Origin: Bacteroidota bacterium | Lineage (GTDB): Bacteria > Bacteroidota > Bacteroidia > Chitinophagales > Chitinophagaceae | DNA: 6,667 bases | Assembly: GCA_018267795.1 (NCBI GenBank) | Contig: JAFDXS010000139.1 | Span: forward strand, 1 to 6,667 | Direction: 5' to 3' | Part shown: piece after piece, positions 1-4,752 of the stretch | Layout of the letters: each line of letters starts with the position of its first letter | How positions within the stretch are numbered: position 1 is the first letter of the stretch | Translations under genes and position numbers: made by a program | Notes under the pieces: generated by a model | Seen by the model: only the letters and a program-made list of their open reading frames with translations | Databases searched by the model: none | Told to the model about the DNA's origin: nothing

Positions 1-552
1 TTCGCTTTAGTGACAGGGTTGATTTATGGACGTTTTGCGAGACCGAGGGCTTATATTTCATTTAGCCATAACGTACTTGTCGCTCCATATAAAGATGGGC
101 GCGCACTCATGATGCGTATTGCCACCTATAAAAACAACCACCTTACAGATGTAGAAGCTACTGTAACATGCGCACTAAGGCTAAAAGAAAATGATACTAC
201 CGTTACAAGATTCTACATATTAAAACTGGAGATCAGCAGGATCAATTCCCTTGCTCTTAGCTGGACTATAGTTCACCATATAAATGAAGACAGTCCATTG
301 TATGGATATTCAGAGCAGGATATGAAGGATAGTAAATTTGAACTTATTGTAAACATAAAAGCCTTCGATGATCATTTTTCAAATATTGTTCAGCAGCGCA
401 CTTCTTACGATGCTACTGAGCTGGTCTATGGTGCACGCTTTTTGCCTATGTTTCATAAGGCAGATTCAGGTGCCTATACAATACTTGAAATAGATAAAGT
501 AAATTCATTTGAACATGTAAAAGTGCCCGAGCCAGAGTTAAGCTTATCCTGA
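1..552 (+). CDS. KirBac-type inward-rectifier potassium channel, C-terminal part (5' end outside the window)
   Basis: The reading frame is open from base 1 (F-A-L-V-T-G-L-I-Y) and ends at TGA 550-552, so the 183 visible residues are the end of a gene that begins to the left. The first residues look like the end of the inner pore helix, followed by the linker G-R-F-A-R-P-R-A typical of Kir channels. The rest is beta-rich with the family's hallmarks: F-S-H-N-V-L-V-A-P near the start of the cytoplasmic domain, M-R-I-A-T-Y-K-N-N, L-S-W-T-I-V-H-H-I-N-E-D-S-P-L-Y-G in the middle, and Y-G-A-R-F near the end. In this family the domain forms a cytoplasmic tetramer that gates K+ flow through the membrane pore. 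The selectivity filter and first membrane helix are not visible, so K+ selectivity is inferred from the family. The next gene lies 39 bp downstream on the same strand. Confidence 0.9.
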   Translation, partial: FALVTGLIYGRFARPRAYISFSHNVLVAPYKDGRALMMRIATYKNNHLTDVEATVTCALRLKENDTTVTRFYILKLEISRINSLALSWTIVHHINEDSPLYGYSEQDMKDSKFELIVNIKAFDDHFSNIVQQRTSYDATELVYGARFLPMFHKADSGAYTILEIDKVNSFEHVKVPEPELSLS

Positions 553-573
553 CGAAAAGGAACTCTGCGGGCA

Positions 574-591
574 AATGCATAGTTTTGCATT
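574..591 (+). promoter_or_regulatory. Inverted repeat with a TAnnTTTG-like box directly before rocD
   Basis: The arms AATGCA (574-579) and TGCATT (586-591) form a perfect 6-6-6 inverted repeat that ends at the base before the rocD ATG. Inside it, TAGTTTTG (580-587) matches the Bacteroidota sigma -7 consensus TAnnTTTG. No clear -33 TTG lies 17-21 bp further up, and a start site here would leave almost no 5' leader. It may be an operator, a leaderless promoter, or a small hairpin at the start codon. This is suggestive only. Confidence 0.3.
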
Positions 592-1827
592 ATGATTAAT
601 ACAAATTCCATATCTGCAAAAACACATGAATTCCTGGAAAAGGAAGCTAACTACGGTGCGCATAACTATCATCCTTTACCGGTAGTTTTAACGCGTGGCG
701 AAGGTGTACATGTATGGGATGTGGATGGAACGCGATATTTCGATTTTCTTTCCGGTTATTCTGCCATAAACCACGGCCATTGTCACCCCAGGATAATGGC
801 TTCATTTATAGAGCAGGCTCAACGCCTCACATTAACCTCCCGCGCATTTCATAGCGATCAATTGGGCATTTATGCTGAATACATTACTCAGTACTTTGGT
901 TATGATAAGGTACTGCCAATGAATACGGGTGTAGAAGCAGTGGAAACTGCTTTAAAACTTGCAAGAAGATGGGGCTATGAGGTAAAAGAAATACCTGCTG
1001 ATAAAGCAAAGATTATAGTTTGTGAAAATAATTTTCACGGCCGCACTATTAATGTCATTTCATTCAGCACTGATCCTGATTCACGAAAGGATTTTGGTCC
1101 TTTTGTTCCGGGCTATGAGATTATCCCTTATAATGATATTAAAGCGCTTAAGATAGCTTTGCAAGACCCCAATGTAGCAGGCTTTCTTGTGGAGCCTATA
1201 CAGGGTGAGGCTGGGGTAGTGGTGCCTGATGAGGGTTACTTAAGCAATGCCGCAGCATTATGCAAAGAAGCTAATGTATTATTCATTGCAGATGAAATAC
1301 AAACCGGGCTTTGTCGCACCGGCAAAATGCTGGCCTGCGATTATGAAAATGTAAGACCTGATATATTAATACTAGGTAAAGCACTTTCCGGTGGCACCAT
1401 GCCTGTATCGGCGGTACTGGCCGATGACGAGATAATGCTCACTATTCAACCCGGCGATCACGGTTCCACATATGGTGGTAACCCACTTGCTTGCAAAGTG
1501 GCAATAACTGCACTGCAGGTACTTAAAGATGAGCATATGGCAGAAAATGCTGACTTGCAGGGAGAATATTTCCGAGAAAAGATCAAAGCGCTCAATCACG
1601 CAAATATTGCTATTGTACGTGGTAAGGGTTTATTAAATGCTATTGTAATAGATCATGCAAATAAAAACACTGCCTGGGATTTATGTTTACATCTAAAGGA
1701 TAACGGCTTGCTTGCAAAGCCTACGCATGGCGATAAAATACGTTTTGCGCCACCACTTGTTATTACCCGTGAGCAAATAGATGAGTGTATAGAAATAATA
1801 GCACACAGCTTAAAGAATATTGGCTAA
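592..1827 (+). CDS. rocD: Ornithine aminotransferase (ornithine--oxo-acid transaminase)
   Basis: This is a 411-residue, PLP-dependent class-III aminotransferase that converts L-ornithine plus 2-oxoglutarate to glutamate semialdehyde (then pyrroline-5-carboxylate) and glutamate, linking arginine/ornithine and proline metabolism in the cytoplasm. It aligns by eye with human OAT almost throughout, with a constant offset of 29 because the mitochondrial presequence is absent. The key residues fall where expected: Tyr26 (human Tyr55) in Y-G-A-H-N-Y-H-P, Arg151 (Arg180), Asp234 (Asp263) in A-D-E-I-Q-T-G, the Schiff-base Lys263 (Lys292) in G-K-A-L-S-G-G, and Arg384 (Arg413) in K-I-R-F-A-P-P. The tyrosine marks ornithine rather than acetylornithine transaminases. 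The start is ATG 592; an in-frame TAG at 580 rules out a longer protein. No Shine-Dalgarno sequence precedes it, which is usual in Bacteroidota. The stop overlaps the next start. Confidence 0.97.
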   Translation: MINTNSISAKTHEFLEKEANYGAHNYHPLPVVLTRGEGVHVWDVDGTRYFDFLSGYSAINHGHCHPRIMASFIEQAQRLTLTSRAFHSDQLGIYAEYITQYFGYDKVLPMNTGVEAVETALKLARRWGYEVKEIPADKAKIIVCENNFHGRTINVISFSTDPDSRKDFGPFVPGYEIIPYNDIKALKIALQDPNVAGFLVEPIQGEAGVVVPDEGYLSNAAALCKEANVLFIADEIQTGLCRTGKMLACDYENVRPDILILGKALSGGTMPVSAVLADDEIMLTIQPGDHGSTYGGNPLACKVAITALQVLKDEHMAENADLQGEYFREKIKALNHANIAIVRGKGLLNAIVIDHANKNTAWDLCLHLKDNGLLAKPTHGDKIRFAPPLVITREQIDECIEIIAHSLKNIG

Positions 1828-2525
1828 TGCATCAGGTAAAGCACGAAGAAAAACATTTCACAAGCTCAGAGTTAGTAACAGATATAGTTATCGGGATGTC
1901 CGATGGCCTTACGGTACCATTTGCATTGGCTGCTGGCCTTAGTGGTGCGGTAAGCAGTACTGCTATTGTCATTACTGCCGGCTTTGCTGAAATTGTAGCG
2001 GGCTCTATTGCTATGGGCCTTGGTGGTTACCTCGCCGGCAGAACGGAGGTCGATCATTACAAATCGGAACTGGAACGTGAACGTTATGAGGTAGATGCAA
2101 TTCCCGAAATGGAAAAGCAGGAAGTGCGCGATGTATTTGCCGGAATGGGCTTAAGCAAAGACACGCAAAACCTTATAGCAGATGAAATGGCTAAGGACAA
2201 AGAGAAGTGGGTAGATTTTATGATGAAGTATGAGCTTGGCCTTGATAAACCTGATCCCCGGCGCGCAACTAAAAGTGCCTTAAATATTGGCTTATCATAC
2301 GTAGTTGGTGGTTTAGTGCCGCTGTCGCCATACTTCTTTGTAGCGCATCCTATAGACGGGCTTACTTATTCAGCTATTATCACAGTTATCTGTCTGTTTA
2401 TATTTGGCTTTTTCAAAGCAAAAGTAACGGGTCAAAACCCTTGGGTCGGCGCAATAAAAGTAACTGTCATTGGGTCTATTGCCGCGGCTGCAGCATTTTT
2501 TATTGCGCGCTTGTTCAATGCTTAG
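1827..2525 (+). CDS. VIT1/CCC1-family iron/manganese transporter
   Basis: This 232-residue membrane protein of the VIT1/CCC1 family should move Fe2+ or Mn2+ out of the cytoplasm, by analogy with vacuolar iron transporters that exchange metal for protons. Five membrane helices are visible (about 18-40, 43-66, 152-171, 178-198, 206-228), with a charged cytoplasmic segment (72-145) between helices 2 and 3. With a constant offset of 17 against Eucalyptus VIT1 as I recall its numbering, the pore residues Asp26, Glu55 and Met63 and the metal-binding-domain residues Glu85, Glu88, Glu96, Glu99, Met132, Met133 and Glu136 are all kept. I chose ATG 1827, which overlaps the rocD stop as TAATG and begins M-H-Q-V-K-H-E-E. 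An in-frame ATG at 1785 would add 14 residues inside rocD and is less likely. Translation is probably coupled to rocD. Transport direction and metal preference are inferred. Confidence 0.92.
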   Translation: MHQVKHEEKHFTSSELVTDIVIGMSDGLTVPFALAAGLSGAVSSTAIVITAGFAEIVAGSIAMGLGGYLAGRTEVDHYKSELERERYEVDAIPEMEKQEVRDVFAGMGLSKDTQNLIADEMAKDKEKWVDFMMKYELGLDKPDPRRATKSALNIGLSYVVGGLVPLSPYFFVAHPIDGLTYSAIITVICLFIFGFFKAKVTGQNPWVGAIKVTVIGSIAAAAAFFIARLFNA

Positions 2526-3287
2526 TTATTTGAATTTTAATAGTTCTAATGCACCACTTGGGTAAGCAATCTGCTCCAGGTACAGTCCGTGTCCGGCTAC
2601 ATTGAAGTAGGCTTTTGTGCAATCCTTTGCGTCTATAATATCTCTGAAATTCTCAATACTGCATTGCCCCCTTGCCACCCGCAGCTGTGTAGCCACAAGG
2701 CCTCTCACCATACCACGGAGAAAGCGATTGGCTTCTACTATATAATGTAGTTCTTCACCTCTTTGTTCCCATTGCGATGTCATTATATTACACTTATAAG
2801 TCCTTACCTGGGAATTTCGTTTACAAAAACTTTCAAAGTCATTGTATTCCTTTATTATTTCTGCGGTCTGCCTTAGCAGGTCTGTTTGTAAACGGAAAGG
2901 GTAGAAGAGTGCTCTTTCAAAAAGAAAAGGATCTTTTTTAGCGTATATTCTATATCTGTACTTACGTGATATAGCATCAAAACGGGCATTGAAGTTGTCA
3001 TCTGCTGCTTTATATACATTTTCTACCGCTATGCCTCGTGGCAGTATTGCATTCATTTTGTACGGAAAATCTTTGTGCAATTCCTGCTCTGTATCAAAAT
3101 GATAATAGTTCGCTAATGCATGCACCCCTTCATCTGTACGGCTGGCCCCAAACGATTCAATCTTTGTTTTAAATAAAGTACTTAGTGTGTTATTAATTGC
3201 TAACTGCACAGTAGGTAGTTCTCCCTGTAGTTGAGAACCATGAAATGCCGTGCCGTCATACATTACTTCCAGAAAGTATCTGGCCAT
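2526..3287 (-). CDS. truA: tRNA pseudouridine synthase A
   Basis: TruA isomerises uridines 38-40 in the anticodon arm of many tRNAs to pseudouridine. The 253-residue protein is close to the usual length (E. coli 270). It opens with R-Y-F-L-E-V-M-Y-D-G-T-A-F-H-G; the catalytic aspartate is Asp52 in the G-A-S-R-T-D-E-G-V-H-A motif. Other family marks are F-N-A-R-F-D-A-I-S-R-K-Y-R-Y, F-C-K-R-N-S-Q-V-R-T and N-R-F-L-R-G-M-V-R near the C-terminus, which belong to the second half of the pseudo-dimeric fold. The residue after H-G is Ser where many homologues have Trp. The start ATG (3285-3287) lies 2 bp after the stop of the membrane-protein gene upstream, so the two are probably co-transcribed. The stop TAA (2526-2528) directly abuts the stop of the convergent VIT1-type gene. 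Confidence 0.96.
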   Translation of the reverse strand: MARYFLEVMYDGTAFHGSQLQGELPTVQLAINNTLSTLFKTKIESFGASRTDEGVHALANYYHFDTEQELHKDFPYKMNAILPRGIAVENVYKAADDNFNARFDAISRKYRYRIYAKKDPFLFERALFYPFRLQTDLLRQTAEIIKEYNDFESFCKRNSQVRTYKCNIMTSQWEQRGEELHYIVEANRFLRGMVRGLVATQLRVARGQCSIENFRDIIDAKDCTKAYFNVAGHGLYLEQIAYPSGALELLKFK

Positions 3288-3289
3288 AT

Positions 3290-4327
3290 TTATTCCTGGT
3301 GTTTATTTTTTATTAGTCTTATTTTCTTGTTCTTTTCTATCCAGCGTCCCACCAGCCAAAAGGTGATACCCAGTATCAAAAAGAAAATGCCTTTGTTTAT
3401 CGTGTCCCAAAAGTATTCGAAATAACGGGTATAAAGGTTGATAAGAAGAAAAAGAAAACCAAAATCTCTGGCGAGTTCATTTTTATATCGTATACCCGCA
3501 AATAATGATGTCCCGGCTACTGCTGCAAATATTAAAGCATATATTATTACCCGTGTTTGCCGCACCTTTTCCCATTCGTCCAGGTAGTTGAAATTTCCAA
3601 ATATTGATACACCCCACATGGCAGTAAAAAATAGTAGCATACCAAAAATGTAAGTGATGTTTTGGGAGTAAACCAATCGCTTGCTCTTTACTTGAAGGAA
3701 TGAGAAGGCTAAAATAATCGCTCCAAATACACTGAAACGCACAGGATAATTCATACCCAGAAATAAGTTCTGGCTGCTATGCACCGTACTAAACGAGCCA
3801 TACCAGCCCATTAATGCCAATATAGCGCCTACCCACAGCGAGCGTGAACGAAATATTATACTAAGTACGCATAGTAACAAAAAAGCTATTAACAAGAATC
3901 CTGTATATCCTTTGGTATTACCTACGTCCTTTAAAATATATACTAATGAAGTAAGGGCAGATAATCCACCTAGTATCATATACACTTCAAAAGCCGTATT
4001 GCTTAGCTTGCTCCGCTTTTTTGAAATATACCAGAACCAGAATATAGAGATAGCTGCGGTTATCCCTGCTATCATAATATTGCTTAGCGAGAAATATACC
4101 TTAAGTTTTTCCAGGAATTTATCATCTATAAAGATGGCCCCCAATGCCAGCAAGGTGCATGAGAGCGCAATAATAAAAAAGTATTGTGCTATTTGTTGCC
4201 GTTCAGTTTTCTTTAATACTATACTGCTTTTCAGTTCTGTTGCTTGTTCTGCGCTAAGTTTGCCTTCGCTTTGCCAGGTGTTTATTGCCTGTTCTATTAT
4301 TTCCTTCTCGTTCTTATCGGCTTCCAT
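3290..4327 (-). CDS. Multi-pass membrane protein resembling DUF2157
   Basis: The function is unknown. With the start at ATG 4325-4327 the protein has 345 residues. A soluble, charged N-terminus (about 1-46) carries I-N-T-W-Q-S-E-G-K-L-S-A-E-Q-A, similar to the 'wv..G.is..qa' segment of DUF2157 proteins. About ten hydrophobic helices follow (roughly 48-67, 83-101, 113-132, 141-159, 164-180, 196-213, 224-243, 259-278, 288-306, 312-330). The end, with R-Y-F-E-Y-F-W-D and a final helix followed by a basic tail, also recalls that family. An in-frame ATG at 4366 would add 13 residues but begins right beside a terminator T-run and reads through the inverted repeat at 4336-4356, so I reject it. truA follows after 2 bp. 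The family assignment is from pattern memory; the membrane topology is seen directly. Confidence 0.72.
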   Translation of the reverse strand: MEADKNEKEIIEQAINTWQSEGKLSAEQATELKSSIVLKKTERQQIAQYFFIIALSCTLLALGAIFIDDKFLEKLKVYFSLSNIMIAGITAAISIFWFWYISKKRSKLSNTAFEVYMILGGLSALTSLVYILKDVGNTKGYTGFLLIAFLLLCVLSIIFRSRSLWVGAILALMGWYGSFSTVHSSQNLFLGMNYPVRFSVFGAIILAFSFLQVKSKRLVYSQNITYIFGMLLFFTAMWGVSIFGNFNYLDEWEKVRQTRVIIYALIFAAVAGTSLFAGIRYKNELARDFGFLFLLINLYTRYFEYFWDTINKGIFFLILGITFWLVGRWIEKNKKIRLIKNKHQE

Positions 4328-4335
4328 AGGTGGTG

Positions 4336-4356
4336 TTTGTACATGTAAAGTACAAA
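4336..4356. promoter_or_regulatory. 7-7-7 inverted repeat before the DUF2157-like gene
   Basis: TTTGTAC (4336-4342) and GTACAAA (4350-4356) are perfect inverted arms around a 7-base spacer, ending 8 bp upstream of the chosen start codon at 4327. It could be a repressor operator or, in RNA, a hairpin beside the translation start. It contains TACATGTA, which resembles a BlaI/MecI core without the usual 2-bp spacing, so I do not assign a regulator. Confidence 0.4.
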
Positions 4357-4366
4357 AGCCGCACAT

Positions 4367-4395
4367 AAAAAAAAAAGGCCCTGGAAAGGGCCCTT
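4367..4395 (-). terminator. Intrinsic terminator facing the DUF2157-like gene
   Basis: Read on the minus strand, GGCCCT (4392-4387), loop TTCC and AGGGCC (4382-4377) form a stem that extends with A-A-G against T-T-T to nine pairs including one G.T. Ten T residues (4376-4367) follow. It is canonical, but no protein gene ends just before it. It either terminates a non-coding transcript from 4393-4700 or acts as an attenuator in the leader of the downstream gene. Confidence 0.8.
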
Positions 4396-4625
4396 ACATA
4401 TAAAGGATAAGAGAGAAAACTAAGTTTAAAATAGGTAAATAGCTATCTGAAATAGTAAAAATTGCAGTGGGTACGGTATGGAAAATAGAATGCAGACGTG
4501 TATTTGCCTGGTATATTACAGGCATTCTTGGCGACGTTGGCGATCTTTTTCACTTCTGATTGCAATATTTGCTTTCGATGCCAAAGATTAAATTGCTATC
4601 CGCATTATAAAAACTTTTAGCCCTG
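4396..4625 (-). ncRNA. Candidate structured RNA or attenuator leader
   Basis: No recognised RNA family was identified. Reading the minus strand, several nested stems can be drawn by hand. A closing helix CTAAAAGTTT (4620-4611) with AAACTTAG (4427-4420) has a 2-nt bulge. Inside it, GGATAGC may pair with GCTAT and CC around 4444-4434. TTGGCATC (4584-4577) pairs with GAT(C)GCCAA (4545-4537) and encloses GCAA/TTGC. A hairpin TGCCTG/CAGGCA (4524-4505) follows. The strong terminator at 4395-4367 would end the RNA. A nested palindrome lies just upstream at 4627-4652. A weak TTG-N17-TATCGTTA promoter (4655-4628) would start transcription near the closing helix. The stems were found by eye in AT-rich DNA, so chance pairing is a real risk. 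The alternative is plain intergenic sequence. Confidence 0.35.
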
Positions 4626-4626
4626 A

Positions 4627-4652
4627 TTAACGATACGTTTATAAACGGTTAA
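4627..4652. promoter_or_regulatory. Nested palindrome, possible operator or promoter region
   Basis: CGTTTATAAACG (4636-4647) is a perfect 12-bp palindrome. It is flanked by the inverted arms TTAAC (4627-4631) and GTTAA (4648-4652), the left one offset by GATA. On the minus strand the site overlaps a weak Bacteroidota-like promoter (TTG 4655-4653, 17-bp spacer, TATCGTTA 4635-4628) and sits just upstream of the candidate RNA, where an operator would be expected. Confidence 0.3.
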
Positions 4653-4699
4653 CAAGCGCTTAAGAAATGAAAATAATAAAGTATGTAATTTTTGCACAT

Positions 4700-4725
4700 A
4701 AAAAGCCTCCCGCACAGCAGGAGGC
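4700..4725 (-). terminator. Intrinsic terminator of the M56 peptidase gene
   Basis: On the minus strand GCCTCC (4725-4720) pairs with GGAGGC (4710-4705). The inner bases T.G and GC/GC extend the stem to nine pairs around a TGT loop, followed by five T (4704-4700). It begins 28 bp after the M56 stop codon and should end the BlaI-like/M56 transcript. Confidence 0.82.
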
Positions 4726-4752
4726 CAGATAGCTAAATAGGGGCTGTTTTTT

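Noticed and set aside
1372..1599. Minus-strand open frame of 75 codons inside rocD
   Set aside because: Antisense to a gene with full catalytic-residue conservation; the product has no recognisable features.
1785..1826. Upstream in-frame ATG for the VIT1-type gene
   Set aside because: It would add 14 residues encoded inside rocD. The TAATG overlap start at 1827 gives the usual N-terminus.
2480..2501. GC-rich palindromic stretch followed by six T inside the VIT1-type gene
   Set aside because: The palindromes overlap with no proper loop, the T-run is coding, and the hairpin is not clean enough to call a terminator.
4340..4347. TACATGTA as a BlaI/MecI operator controlled by the nearby BlaI-like gene
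   Set aside because: Known BlaI/MecI sites place two bases between TACA and TGTA and have longer flanking symmetry; here the halves abut, and the symmetric axis of the larger repeat is elsewhere.
4328..4366. Longer start for the DUF2157-like protein at 4366
   Set aside because: The extra 13 codons begin beside the terminator T-run and run through the inverted repeat. The M-E-A-D-K-N start at 4327 fits better.
3912..4403. Plus-strand open frame of 163 codons
   Set aside because: It lies antisense to the membrane-protein gene, and its hydrophobic, serine-rich product is what the complement of membrane-helix codons gives. It also crosses the terminator.
4528..4543. Direct repeat TTGGCGA with a 2-bp spacer
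   Set aside because: Only two 7-bp copies. One copy is also an arm of a possible RNA stem, so I do not list it as a separate repeat element.
4443..4553. Small minus-strand reading frame starting GTG, 36 codons (V-K-K-I-A-N-V-A-K-N-A), ending TAG
   Set aside because: GTG start, no known family, odd aromatic-rich end, and it overlaps the possible RNA stems. Without conservation data I do not call it a gene, though a leader peptide cannot be excluded.
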